From Acidobacteriota bacterium (GTDB lineage: Bacteria > Acidobacteriota > Polarisedimenticolia > J045), in the NCBI GenBank assembly GCA_020350085.1, contig CP070706.1, positions 3,194,005 to 3,206,970 of the forward strand: 12,966 bases of DNA, written 5' to 3'. This document shows, piece by piece, positions 6,000-12,966 of this stretch (positions within the stretch are counted from its first letter, which is position 1; each line of letters opens with the position of its first letter). A program made the translations under genes and the position numbers. Below the pieces are notes generated by a model. The model searched no databases. It was not told where the DNA came from and saw only the letters and a program-made list of their open reading frames with translations.

Positions 6000-6374
6000 A
6001 TGCGTGTCCCGATCCGGGTGAGATCAGGTCCAGACGAGGAGACTCGGAAGATGAGCCACACGCGGCCGCCCGCCCACGATGGCGGCCAGCGAGCCTCAAG
6101 CGCCCCTGGAGAACCGATCTCTGCAGCGGCACGGTCTCTGATTCGCGCCGCGCAAGGACACGAGTTCGGCGTGCAGTTTCTGCTCGACGGCTTTCCCGAA
6201 TCGGTGGCTGTCATTCACGGCGTGCACGCCAGCGTGGTCTACGAAGCACGCAGCTACCTCTCGACCCACGGCTATGCGGCTCATGAACTTCCGCAAGAGC
6301 CGCCAGCGAGTTCGGACCGACCGTCTCATCCCGACTCCGACGCGATCCGCGGGGTGTCGCCGGAAACGGAGTGA
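6000..6374 (+). CDS. Small protein of unknown function
   Basis: A 124-residue protein that I do not recognise. The N-terminal 40 residues and the C-terminal 25 are polar and probably disordered (Pro, Ser, Asp and His-rich). The middle, residues about 41-97, looks folded: a helix (ISAAARSLIRAA), strand-like FGVQFLLDG and VAVIHG, then a helix with VVYEARSYLSTHGY. There is no signal peptide or TM helix. Two starts are plausible: ATG at 6000 with GGAGG eight bases upstream, and ATG at 6051 (107 residues) with GAGGAG nine bases upstream. The frame is open well upstream, but that part runs antisense to the RidA-family gene and is not used. It is divergent from the RidA-family gene and convergent with the TonB-fusion gene. 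Confidence 0.6.
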   Translation: MRVPIRVRSGPDEETRKMSHTRPPAHDGGQRASSAPGEPISAAARSLIRAAQGHEFGVQFLLDGFPESVAVIHGVHASVVYEARSYLSTHGYAAHELPQEPPASSDRPSHPDSDAIRGVSPETE

Positions 6375-6391
6375 GCGGGCGGCCACCCGCT
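6374..6391 (+). terminator. Weak terminator-like hairpin
   Basis: AGCGGG (6374-6379), loop CGGCCA, CCCGCT (6386-6391), followed by only two more T. It overlaps the last base of the stop codon of the small gene, in the convergent gap before the TonB-fusion gene. The short U-tract makes efficient termination uncertain. Confidence 0.3.
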
Positions 6392-6428
6392 TTGCGACGG
6401 TCAAGGCGAAACGAAAGAATCCCAGAAA

Positions 6429-8246
6429 TCAGGGTGGGTTGAAGACGATCCGGATTGTCACGTACTCGGCCACGGGCTGGCCGTTGCGCCGGCCTGGCCT
6501 GTAACGCCAGCGGCGGACCGCATCGACCGCCGCCTTGCCCAGACCGAGTTGGGGACTGGGGTCGTTGACGATCTCGATCCGCTCCGGTCGACCATCGACG
6601 CCCACCAGCGCGCGGAGCTCCACGGTGCCGCCGATGCGCATACGGCGCGCGGCGATCGGGTAGGCCGGCTCGGTCCGGGATCCCGGGATCAGTCGAGGCC
6701 GGGAATCGAGCGCCACGGTGATCACGGGCGGCTCGCGGAGATCGTCGGTGTCGCTGACCGGCGCGGGGGTGGCGACCGCCTGCGAGTCCTCGCGGGCCCC
6801 CTCGTTCGGAGGAGTCCACGGAGTCTGTTCGGGCTCCGGTTCCGGCGAGTGCTCTTCGAGCACCGCGTCCGGTCTTGACGATGTATCCAGCTCACCGAGG
6901 TCGGCTACTGCGTGCGCTGGGTCCTCAATCGACTCGTCGATCGGTGGCTCGGCCGGCTCGTCGATCGGCTCTGTCGCGGGCTGCGCCACGGATGGCTGGC
7001 CTGCTGCGACGATCCGGGCGTCCGCCCCTCGATCGGGCTCACGAGCCGCCCCCGCATCGTTGCTCCGGGCCGATTCCGGTGTCGAGGAGAGCCTCGTTCC
7101 GGCTGCGGTCGGCCGCGGGCGCTGCCCACCCGTGGCTCGAGCGGCTCTGGGTCGCGGGCGCTCGATCGCGGGAGGTGCGGGGGCAGACCGGTCGGCATCG
7201 CCGTCTGCCTGCGTCGCGGCAGCCAGGTCCGCGATCTCCGCCAGGGCCTCGGGGAGCGCCCGATAAAAGCTGAAGGAGTCTCCGGGCTCCGGCTCGCTCG
7301 TCTCGGCAGTGGGCGCCGGCTCGGGTTCGAACGGACCCAACGGCGCCGAGGGCTCGGGCCAGTCTGCCTCGGCGAGGACAACCGGGCTTGGCTCCTGCCC
7401 GTCTTCCGTCGAGAACCGGAACACGAACAGGGCCAGCGCGAGAGCGAAAGCGCCGGCTGCCACGGCTGCTGCCATGCGCGGCCAAGCTCTCTTTTTGCGC
7501 GAGAGCGGGTCGATCTCGGTCGGATCATCCGGCTCGATCGACACGGGTGGCTTCAGCGAGCGCACCCTGCGGCTGGCTGAGGATGCCACGGGACGGCTCG
7601 GCGGGGCGGCGCGCTCGCGGTCGGGCTTCGCGAGCTTCGCCACCGCCGGTTTCGGTTGCATCGTGCCGGCGCCAGCCGTGGGCGGCGCGACACGGCTCGT
7701 GAACGCCTGATCGACCCAGGCGTCGAGCTCGTCGTCGACCAGGTTCGCCAGCTCGACCTCCGAGGCCGCTGATGCTTTGCGTGTCGGCGGCGGGGAGGGG
7801 GCCGCGACGCGGATCGGCTGTCGATCGGCGGTCGGGACGGAACTGGAAGCGCGTGCGGGCGCTGGGGCGGTCCCGAACCGCTCGAGCAGAGCGATCAGCT
7901 CGGAGTCTTGATTCGGGCGCTCGAGGAAGCAGCGAGCGCCGACCTCCCGCGCTCTGGCTCGAGGGGGGGCTCCCCGCAAACGGTGGGAGGCGAGCAGCAC
8001 AGCGTAGGCCAGCGGCCGGCCCGAGGACATGGCTCGCGACACGATGGCACGGCACAGTTCGAAGCCGTTGAGCCCCTGAAGCAGCGGCTCGATCAGGATG
8101 AGGCGGGGAAGCTCGCCTTCGATGGCGCGTTTGATCTCTGCGGGCGAGCCGGCCGGAATCGGCTCGAACCCGCGGCTCCGCAGCAGAGAGACAGTGCCAC
8201 CGAGGGCTCTCGAGTTGGTGTCGATGACGAGCACACGTCGAGACAT
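6429..8246 (-). CDS. Pseudo-receiver / TM / TonB C-terminal domain fusion
   Basis: A 605-residue protein. Residues 1-125 have a CheY-like receiver pattern: VLVIDTNS at 5-12, LILIEPLLQGLNGFEL at 49-64 and CFLERP at 106-111. Asp9 is kept, but the phospho-acceptor position carries Glu53 and the conserved Lys is Arg110, so normal phosphorylation is unlikely. Residues about 126-257 are a Pro/Ala-rich linker with an acidic patch (VDDELDAWVDQAF), ending in basic residues. One TM helix spans 258-277. Residues about 280-510 are a Pro/Glu-rich periplasmic linker, and 518-603 are a TonB C-terminal domain (RTEPAYPIAARRMRIGGTVE; later AVDAVRRWRYRPG and YVTIRIVFNPP). TonB transmits proton-motive energy through ExbB/ExbD to outer-membrane receptors; neither ExbB nor ExbD is in the window. 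ATG at 8246 begins the receiver exactly and follows GGAAG; a GTG-type extension to 8288 is less likely. Confidence 0.9.
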   Translation of the reverse strand: MSRRVLVIDTNSRALGGTVSLLRSRGFEPIPAGSPAEIKRAIEGELPRLILIEPLLQGLNGFELCRAIVSRAMSSGRPLAYAVLLASHRLRGAPPRARAREVGARCFLERPNQDSELIALLERFGTAPAPARASSSVPTADRQPIRVAAPSPPPTRKASAASEVELANLVDDELDAWVDQAFTSRVAPPTAGAGTMQPKPAVAKLAKPDRERAAPPSRPVASSASRRVRSLKPPVSIEPDDPTEIDPLSRKKRAWPRMAAAVAAGAFALALALFVFRFSTEDGQEPSPVVLAEADWPEPSAPLGPFEPEPAPTAETSEPEPGDSFSFYRALPEALAEIADLAAATQADGDADRSAPAPPAIERPRPRAARATGGQRPRPTAAGTRLSSTPESARSNDAGAAREPDRGADARIVAAGQPSVAQPATEPIDEPAEPPIDESIEDPAHAVADLGELDTSSRPDAVLEEHSPEPEPEQTPWTPPNEGAREDSQAVATPAPVSDTDDLREPPVITVALDSRPRLIPGSRTEPAYPIAARRMRIGGTVELRALVGVDGRPERIEIVNDPSPQLGLGKAAVDAVRRWRYRPGRRNGQPVAEYVTIRIVFNPP

Positions 8247-8333
8247 AAGCGTCCACTTCCGGTCGAGTACCGACTCTTCCGAAAACATGGGTTCTCGAGT
8301 CGAACCGAGCCACTTGGACGAGCCGGGGTCCTC

Positions 8334-8353
8334 GCGGCGAGCTTTCGCGCCGC
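8334..8353. other. GC-rich hairpin in a 202-bp divergent gap
   Basis: GCGGCG (8334-8339), loop of 8, CGCCGC (8348-8353), in the region 8247-8448 between the divergent TonB-fusion gene and the methyltransferase-like gene. I see no good promoter pair in that gap. With this base composition the hairpin may be chance. Confidence 0.2.
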
Positions 8354-8448
8354 TCGGGTGCCAGAATGAACTAGGGGACAGCCACAGCGTGGTAGAGAGT
8401 GCGAGAGCGGCTCTTCTCGCTTTCTCCGCCCCAACGCGCCTTCGGAAG

Positions 8449-9093
8449 ATGACGATGCCAGCGGTCCTCTATGTCTATGTCGGTGCCGCCGCGGTGGCCA
8501 TCGGGTCGTTCTGCCTGGCGTGCCGCCTACTGTGGCGGTCGACGGGAGGCAAGGGCTTGTCGAAGCCGTCTGCCGCAGCGATCTGGTCGCTGTTTGTGGT
8601 GCACGTAGTCATCATGGCAGCGGCGGCGTTTTCGGGTCTGTGGCCGCTGCCGTTTCCGGCGACGCTCTCGATTCTGGTGGGCAGCGCCCTGTTCGTCGCC
8701 GGCGTCGTGATTTATGGCGCCGCGGCTTTCGAGATGGGATCTCTCGCACGCATCTCGGGTCAGCAGCGGGACGCGCTGATTCAGAGCGGGGTCTACCGGG
8801 TTTGCCGCCACCCGCAGTACGTCGGCTGGGGACTCGCGCTGATCGGCGCTGCGGTGGCCGGTCGTTCGGGGTTTGCCCTGCTGCTGACGGCACTCTATTT
8901 CGGCGTGCTGCCGTTCATCGTGCGCAGCGAGGAGCGCCAGCTCGAGGCACGCTTCGGTGCGACGTACGTCGAGTATCGTGGTCGAACGGCCATGGGCCGC
9001 ACGACGTATCGATCACGCGATCGAGAGTTGAGCCAGCCCGCACGTCGCGGCTCACAGCTGCCGCAGGGGTCCCACAGCCCGCACGGATCCTGA
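8449..9093 (+). CDS. Isoprenylcysteine carboxyl methyltransferase-like membrane protein (ICMT/PEMT family)
   Basis: A 214-residue membrane protein of the ICMT/phospholipid methyltransferase superfamily. These enzymes methylate lipid or prenyl-cysteine-type substrates at the membrane with S-adenosylmethionine. Four to five TM helices are visible at about 5-27, 43-64, 72-94, 125-138 and 140-158. The family core is intact: SGVYRVCRHPQYVGW (113-127), with the RHPxYxG SAM/substrate motif, and RSEERQLEARFGATYVEYRGR (159-179), with the conserved Glu pair and the terminal Y-x-x-Y-x-x-R-type segment. The C-terminal 35 residues are a polar tail rich in Ser, Arg and Gln. ATG at 8449 or 8455 (GGAAG at 8444-8448 better fits the latter). 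Bacterial members have no prenylated proteins to act on, so the substrate is unknown. Confidence 0.85.
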   Translation: MTMPAVLYVYVGAAAVAIGSFCLACRLLWRSTGGKGLSKPSAAAIWSLFVVHVVIMAAAAFSGLWPLPFPATLSILVGSALFVAGVVIYGAAAFEMGSLARISGQQRDALIQSGVYRVCRHPQYVGWGLALIGAAVAGRSGFALLLTALYFGVLPFIVRSEERQLEARFGATYVEYRGRTAMGRTTYRSRDRELSQPARRGSQLPQGSHSPHGS

Positions 9094-9215
9094 GGACGGA
9101 CTGACCGCGCGAGCTTTTTTCGAGCAGCTCGGGGCGGATAGAAAGTCGGATGCGTTGCGGCGGCCCGTCGAGCGTCCGATCTTCGGCCCAAAGGTCTGTT
9201 TGCGAGGAGCGAGGG

Positions 9216-9959
9216 GTGGCTTCGAGAGGTCGAAAGAGCGACGAGGATCGAGAAAAACACGCCTCGGCCCGCCCGCCGGCACACCGCGAATGGCTCGAGC
9301 AGGGCAAGGCGCTCGTGCAGCGCGTGATGCACAAGAGCTCTCAGCCGCTGCCGATCGACGAGCAGGCCGTCGCCGCATCAGCGCCGGGCTCGCGGCCCCG
9401 ACTGCCGAACGCGCGCCAGAGGGTCGAGAGGCTGTTGCAGGAAGCCGGAGAGCACACCGCCGTGGCCGTCGAGACTCTCGAGCGCCTGCGCGAGCGTTTC
9501 GCCGCCGACGCGCACGTGCTCTACGCGCTCGCTCTGCTGCGGCGCAGGAGAGGTGAGACGGAGCTCGCGGTGAAAACCGCCCGCGAGGCGATGCAGATCT
9601 GCTTTCGTCAGCGACACGGTGTGCTCGCGGCGAGATTGTTCGACGAGGTGGAAGCTGACGCGTACGAGCTGGGTCTTCGCCGCGAGCAGCTCGTCGCGCT
9701 CGGGGCGACGCTCGGGACGACGTCCGAATGGCGCCTCGCGGTGCGCGCGCTCTGCTCATTGGTCATGAAACAGCCCGACGACGGCCAGGCGATCCGCGAG
9801 CTGGCCAACATTGCGGAGCGGCGCCTCGCGGCCGGCGACTCTCCGGAGCAAGCGTGGCAGATCTACGCGTTTCTCGAACTCGTCGGCACGAGCGAGAGCG
9901 AACAGCCGCAGATCACGCAACGACTCTCCCAGCTGGCGATCCAGATCGACGCCGGCTGA
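9216..9959 (+). CDS. Alpha-helical TPR-like protein, unknown function
   Basis: A 247-residue protein without signal peptide or TM helix, probably cytosolic. Residues 1-65 are basic and disordered-looking (SRGRKSDEDREKH). Residues about 66-245 are almost entirely helical with TPR-like helix pairs, for example QRVERLLQEAGEHTAVAVET, then AADAHVLYALALLRRRRGETELAVKTAREAM, with the alanine and bulky-residue spacing of TPR units, and later WRLAVRALCSLVMKQPDDGQAIRELANIAERRLAAG. This suggests a protein-interaction scaffold. GTG at 9216 follows GAGGAG six bases upstream and is chosen over the in-frame start at 9150, which lacks such a site. The gene lies about 120 bp after the methyltransferase-like gene. 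No specific partner can be named. Confidence 0.72.
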   Translation: MASRGRKSDEDREKHASARPPAHREWLEQGKALVQRVMHKSSQPLPIDEQAVAASAPGSRPRLPNARQRVERLLQEAGEHTAVAVETLERLRERFAADAHVLYALALLRRRRGETELAVKTAREAMQICFRQRHGVLAARLFDEVEADAYELGLRREQLVALGATLGTTSEWRLAVRALCSLVMKQPDDGQAIRELANIAERRLAAGDSPEQAWQIYAFLELVGTSESEQPQITQRLSQLAIQIDAG

Positions 9960-10010
9960 AGCTTTCCTCGGTCGTTTCATCAGCGAAGGAAGAGCAAGGA
10001 GCCTCTCGTG

Positions 10011-10030
10011 CGGGGCTTGGGCGCGCCCCG
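10011..10030. other. Hairpin in the leader of the EamA transporter gene
   Basis: CGGGGC (10011-10016), 8-base loop, GCCCCG (10025-10030); GTG/CAC flanks could add three pairs with a bulge. It sits in the 118-bp gap between the TPR-like gene and the transporter. There is no T-run and no riboswitch class I recognise. Confidence 0.3.
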
Positions 10031-10077
10031 AACACGGGAGATCTCGTCAATAATCAGGGCCGAGAGGACCCGTTGTG

Positions 10078-11043
10078 ATGCCGGAGCCGTATCTCTTGCG
10101 GCCGTGGGCGGCGATGGCCGCTGCGCTCGCTCTATTCGCGATCTGGAGCAACAGCTTCATCGCGGTCGGCTTCTTGGTCGGAAGCGAAGGGGCGTCCGCA
10201 CGTTTCGACTGGGTCGGGTTGACGGTCGCCCGCTTCCTGCCCGCGGCCGCCGTCTGCTGGCTGTTCTGTCTTGTTTTTCGCTGGCGCGAGTCGGTCCAGA
10301 TCATTGAGAACCATTGGCGGCGGCTGTTGGTCTGTGGCTTTTTTGCCGTGCCGGGCTACAACCTCTGTCTGGTGTTCGGCCAGCAATCGGGAGTGCCCGC
10401 CCCCGTGGCGTCGCTGATCACGACGCTCGTGCCATTGCTGGTGATGAACCTGGCGTGGTCTTTTCTCGACGAGCGGCCGACGGCGCGGCGCCTGATCGGC
10501 TTCGCGGTGGCGATGGCGGGGATGATCGTCGTGAGTCTCGCCAAGCGTGCCGAGGCGACCGGGTTGTACCCCCTGCTCATCGCAATCACTGCCGGCGCGC
10601 CGCTGAGCTGGTCGATCTACACCGTGCTGAGCAAGCCTCTCGTGCGCCGCGTGTCACCGCTCGTGTGGACTTATCTGACGACCGGCGTGGGAGGGCTGCT
10701 GATACTGCCGCTGCTGCCGGGCGACGCCTGGCGACAGTGGCGTCATCTGGACGCAGCGGGCTGGCTGGCGTTGCTATATCTCTCGATTCCATGCACGGTG
10801 CTCGGCTTCGCCATCTGGGTCTGGCTGCTGCGGCATCTGCCCGCATCGTCGGTGGGGTTCACGGTGTTTCTCAATCCACCGCTGACGACGAGCTTCAAAC
10901 GGGTGTGGACGCTGCTGTTGCCGGGTACGTTCGTGTTCACGATCCAGCGGCAGGAATGGCTCGGTGGAGCGATCGTGCTGGTCGGAATCGCGATCGCCCT
11001 CTGGCAGTCCCAGGCGCCTAAGAATCGTCGTCAGGGTCGCTGA
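10078..11043 (+). CDS. EamA/DMT-family inner-membrane transporter
   Basis: A 321-residue polytopic protein with about ten hydrophobic helices in two homologous halves, as in the drug/metabolite transporter (EamA, 10-TMS) family. The first half starts LALFAIWSNSFIAVGF, the family's usual 'W.sn.v..k' opening, and ends near MAGMIVVSLAKRA. The second half starts ITAGAPLSWSIYTVLSKPL and ends WLGGAIVLVGIAIALW. These carriers export or import metabolites and amino-acid-like solutes; the substrate cannot be read from sequence. The usual 'GE' pair of the second half is replaced around LLLPGTFVFTIQRQEWLGG. ATG at 10078 is chosen, with AGAGGA nine bases upstream; GTG at 10075 is directly adjacent and equally possible. 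Length is normal for the family. Confidence 0.9.
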   Translation: MPEPYLLRPWAAMAAALALFAIWSNSFIAVGFLVGSEGASARFDWVGLTVARFLPAAAVCWLFCLVFRWRESVQIIENHWRRLLVCGFFAVPGYNLCLVFGQQSGVPAPVASLITTLVPLLVMNLAWSFLDERPTARRLIGFAVAMAGMIVVSLAKRAEATGLYPLLIAITAGAPLSWSIYTVLSKPLVRRVSPLVWTYLTTGVGGLLILPLLPGDAWRQWRHLDAAGWLALLYLSIPCTVLGFAIWVWLLRHLPASSVGFTVFLNPPLTTSFKRVWTLLLPGTFVFTIQRQEWLGGAIVLVGIAIALWQSQAPKNRRQGR

Positions 11044-11067
11044 TCAGACCTCCTGTCGCCAGAAGTG

Positions 11068-11096
11068 CTGATGCGAACGAGCGGGGGCTGTAGAAT
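11068..11096 (+). promoter_or_regulatory. Possible promoter for the BsuPI-domain lipoprotein gene
   Basis: TAGAAT at 11091-11096 matches the -10 consensus in 5 of 6 positions; CTGATG at 11068-11073, 17 bp upstream, is a weak -35. Initiation would fall near 11103, next to the ATG at 11105, giving an almost leaderless message. This fits the absence of a ribosome site there. Confidence 0.3.
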
Positions 11097-11104
11097 AGCC
11101 ATGA

Positions 11105-11650
11105 ATGAACGAGAGAACGTCGTTTGCGAATCGCCCACAGGAGCGCAACAGGAAGACTCGCTGCTGGAGGCTCGTGCCGCCGCTGACAGTGCTCGTGGTG
11201 GTGCTGGTGCTGTTGGGCTCGGCCGGTTGCGATCACGACGATGCCGAGCCGATCATTCCCGCGCTGCTGACGACGCTCGAGCTACGAAACGACGCGGGGG
11301 AGGTGCGAACCAGCTTCGCCGCGGGCGAGTCGATCACACTCGTGTTGAACGTGACGAATCTCACCAGCAACCGGCGCGTGTTCGATTTTCCGACGACGCA
11401 GGTCTACGACTTCGTCGTGTCGGAGCCCGGGGGGCTCGACGTCTGGGTTTGGTCGCATGGCATGGCGTTTCCGGCGACGGCGACCCGCCTCGATTTCGAG
11501 CCCGGTGAAACGAAGCAGTTCACGGAGGTCTGGACGCAGATCGACAACGACGGCGAGCCTGTGCCGGTGGGCAGCTACGAAGCAACGGGCTACCTCGTCA
11601 TCGATGTTGCTGGTTCCAGATCGAACGTCGTGCTGTTCTCGATCGAGTAG
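11105..11650 (+). CDS. Lipoprotein with BsuPI-like (intracellular proteinase inhibitor) domain
   Basis: A 181-residue protein. A long basic N-region (1-23), a hydrophobic core (24-38) and GSAGC ending at Cys42 look like a lipoprotein signal, though the -3 residue is Ser rather than the preferred Leu. Asp43 follows the Cys; in E. coli Asp at +2 favours inner-membrane retention, but this may not hold here. Residues about 55-181 match the BsuPI beta-sandwich pattern: LVLNVTNLTSNRRVFDF, QVYDFVVSEPGGLDVWVWSHG, then LDFEPGETKQFTEVW and PVGSYEATGYL. BsuPI was named as a Bacillus subtilis proteinase inhibitor, but the domain is widespread and its role in secreted proteins is not known. No Shine-Dalgarno site precedes ATG 11105. 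The gene lies 61 bp after the transporter and 78 bp before the Memo-AMMECR1 gene. Confidence 0.82.
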   Translation: MNERTSFANRPQERNRKTRCWRLVPPLTVLVVVLVLLGSAGCDHDDAEPIIPALLTTLELRNDAGEVRTSFAAGESITLVLNVTNLTSNRRVFDFPTTQVYDFVVSEPGGLDVWVWSHGMAFPATATRLDFEPGETKQFTEVWTQIDNDGEPVPVGSYEATGYLVIDVAGSRSNVVLFSIE

Positions 11651-11728
11651 ACCTTCTCAGCGAGGGCAACTCGACGAACGGTGCCGTCGATGCAGGACGA
11701 TCGTTGCAGACGTTGGCAGGTGATTTCG

Positions 11729-12966
11729 ATGAGGCGTACCGGCTGCGCCGTGCTAGGCCTGATGCTGCTCGTCGGGCTCGGCCCATGTGTCGCGTGTGCG
11801 GCCGAGGTCGCGCGCGTGCGAGAGCCCGCCGTCGCGGGCAAGTTCTACCCCTCAGACGCCTCTGAGCTCGAGTCCGCCATCCGGGCTTTCGTTTCCGACG
11901 CACTGGATCCGTCCGGGCCGCCGCCTCTGGCGCTCGTCGTTCCGCACGCCGGTTACATCTACTCCGGTCAGATCGCTGCCGACGCGTATCGCCAGGCGAT
12001 CGGGCACGACTACGATGTCGTCGTCATTCTCGGAACGAATCACACGGCGCCGGCGTTCCGCGGTGTGTCGATCTATCCCTCAGGCGGGTACCGCACTCCA
12101 CTCGGTGTCGCACCGATCGACGAGGAGCTGGCCGCAAAGCTCCGAGTGGCTGATTCTCGCTTCCGATTCCGGCCCGAGGTGCACGCGCGCGAGCACTCGG
12201 TCGAGGTGCAGGTGCCGTTCGTCCAGACGCTGCTGCCAGGTGTGAAGATCCTGCCGGCTGTCGTCGGGTCGCCGGATCTCGATCTCGCCAGCCGATTCGG
12301 GCAAGCACTCGCGGACGCGCTCGGTGAGCGTCGTGCGCTGATCGTGGCCAGCTCGGATCTTTCGCATTACCCGGACTACGAGGACGCAGCGGCGATCGAT
12401 GCTGCGGTGCTGAAAGCCGTCGCCTCGCTCGAGCCATCGACGGTGCAGGACACGATCGAACGGCTGATGCGCCACCCTCCCGCGAGACTATCGACATGCG
12501 CGTGCGGACAAGCACCGATCCTGGCGGCGATGGCTGCAGCGCGCGCTCTCGGCGCGAAGGGCGCACGGATCATCAGCTACGCCAACAGCGGCGATGCGGC
12601 TGTGGGCGACCCGCAAAGGGTCGTCGGCTACGGCGCCGTCGCGATCAGCAAGCAAGCCGCCGGCAAGGGGCAGCTGGGCTGGCGGCCGCCCAAAGCTCCG
12701 AGTGAGGCGAAGCCGCTCTCGGACGAGGATCGGGGCGCCTTGCTCGCGTTTGCTCGCGAGTCGATCCGCCGGATGTTCACCACCCGCACCACGCCACTCG
12801 CGCGCAAACTCGGCGAGGCCGCATGGCAGAAGCGCGGCGCGTTCGTGACACTCAAGAAGCACGGCGAGCTGCGCGGCTGCATCGGGCACATGATCGAGGA
12901 CCGCCCGCTGTCTCAGGTCGTCGGCGCGATGGCGATTCAGGCCGCGTTCAACGACCGGCGTTTTCC
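11729..12966 (+). CDS. Exported Memo-AMMECR1 fusion (AmmeMemoRadiSam proteins B and A), 3' end outside window
   Basis: 412 codons are visible, with no stop before the window edge. Residues 1-25 are a signal peptide (MRRTG, hydrophobic core, cut near VACAA). Residues about 28-308 are a complete Memo domain with the metal-site residues of human MEMO1 in place: His73 (VPHAGYIYSG), His105 (LGTNH), His213 (SSDLSHY) and Cys259 (CACGQ). From about 330 an AMMECR1 domain begins and contains LRGCIGHM at 381-388 before the sequence ends. In many prokaryotes Memo, AMMECR1 and a radical SAM enzyme are encoded together (AmmeMemoRadiSam system); the molecular role of the system is not settled. The radical SAM gene is not in the window and may lie just downstream. 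ATG at 11729 has AGGTG six bases upstream; in-frame ATG 11690 and GTG 11720 are weaker. Most Memo proteins are cytosolic, so export is notable. Confidence 0.93.
   Translation, partial: MRRTGCAVLGLMLLVGLGPCVACAAEVARVREPAVAGKFYPSDASELESAIRAFVSDALDPSGPPPLALVVPHAGYIYSGQIAADAYRQAIGHDYDVVVILGTNHTAPAFRGVSIYPSGGYRTPLGVAPIDEELAAKLRVADSRFRFRPEVHAREHSVEVQVPFVQTLLPGVKILPAVVGSPDLDLASRFGQALADALGERRALIVASSDLSHYPDYEDAAAIDAAVLKAVASLEPSTVQDTIERLMRHPPARLSTCACGQAPILAAMAAARALGAKGARIISYANSGDAAVGDPQRVVGYGAVAISKQAAGKGQLGWRPPKAPSEAKPLSDEDRGALLAFARESIRRMFTTRTTPLARKLGEAAWQKRGAFVTLKKHGELRGCIGHMIEDRPLSQVVGAMAIQAAFNDRRF

Noticed and set aside
6718..7580. Several Arg/Ser/Gly-rich frames overlapping the TonB-fusion gene
   Set aside because: They are low-complexity shadows of the Pro/Glu-rich linker on the other strand.
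8290..8306. tRNA T-arm-like sequence (GGTTC...GAACC; minus strand GGTTCGACTC)
   Set aside because: No acceptor, D-arm or anticodon arm is found at the right distances, so the match is chance.
8098..8448. Upstream extension of the methyltransferase-like gene
   Set aside because: It is antisense to the receiver domain of the TonB fusion and crosses the intergenic region. The family begins at about 8449.
9109..9131. T-run after CGAGC, near the end of the methyltransferase-like gene
   Set aside because: The T-run is not preceded by a stable stem. CGAGC pairs only with GCTCG downstream of the T-run, so this is not an intrinsic terminator.

Overview
The window is GC-rich bacterial chromosome, densely coding, with mostly G/C-ending codons and no sign of phage, transposon, CRISPR or RNA genes. 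The gene mix is a multiheme c-type cytochrome with a partner b-type cytochrome, an FHA-like/trypsin-like membrane protease, a receiver-like/TonB fusion, a BsuPI-domain lipoprotein and an exported Memo-AMMECR1 fusion. This suits a Gram-negative (TonB-bearing) deltaproteobacterial-type lineage such as Myxococcota or Desulfobacterota, or a neighbouring uncultivated phylum. That placement is inference from gene content; there is no marker gene to fix it.

Left end (1-2557, minus strand): a probable electron-transfer operon. In transcription order it holds a small membrane protein (2557-2132), a nine-heme membrane-anchored cytochrome c (2009-933), a four-helix diheme-type cytochrome b (878-192) and the start of an integral membrane protein resembling the N-terminus of M56/BlaR1-type metalloproteases (195-1, running off the edge). 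The cytochrome pair looks like a two-gene version of the inner-membrane quinol:multiheme cytochrome modules CbcL/CbcBA of Geobacter. A 322-bp divergent region (2558-2879) with a perfect palindrome separates this operon from the next gene.

Middle (2880-8246): on the plus strand, an inner-membrane protein with a degenerate FHA-like domain, one TM helix, a coiled coil and a trypsin-like protease domain. Convergent to it are an exported protein of unknown function and, upstream of that, a RidA-family protein lacking the catalytic arginine. A short divergent region with two perfect inverted repeats and a promoter-like sequence leads to a small unknown protein on the plus strand. Convergent to that lies the most unusual gene: a 605-residue protein joining a degenerate receiver domain (Glu at the phospho-acceptor site, Arg for the conserved Lys) to a single TM helix, a long Pro/Glu-rich linker and a TonB C-terminal domain.

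Right end (8449-12966, all plus strand): an isoprenylcysteine-methyltransferase-like membrane protein, an alpha-helical TPR-like protein, an EamA/DMT-family transporter, a BsuPI-domain lipoprotein and the first 412 codons of a signal-peptide-bearing Memo-AMMECR1 fusion (AmmeMemoRadiSam proteins B and A). These genes are co-oriented but have gaps of roughly 60-120 bp, so a single operon is not demonstrated.

The best candidates for something undescribed are the pseudo-receiver/TonB fusion, the secreted Memo-AMMECR1 fusion and the split nine-heme c/diheme b module with its unnamed small membrane partner.
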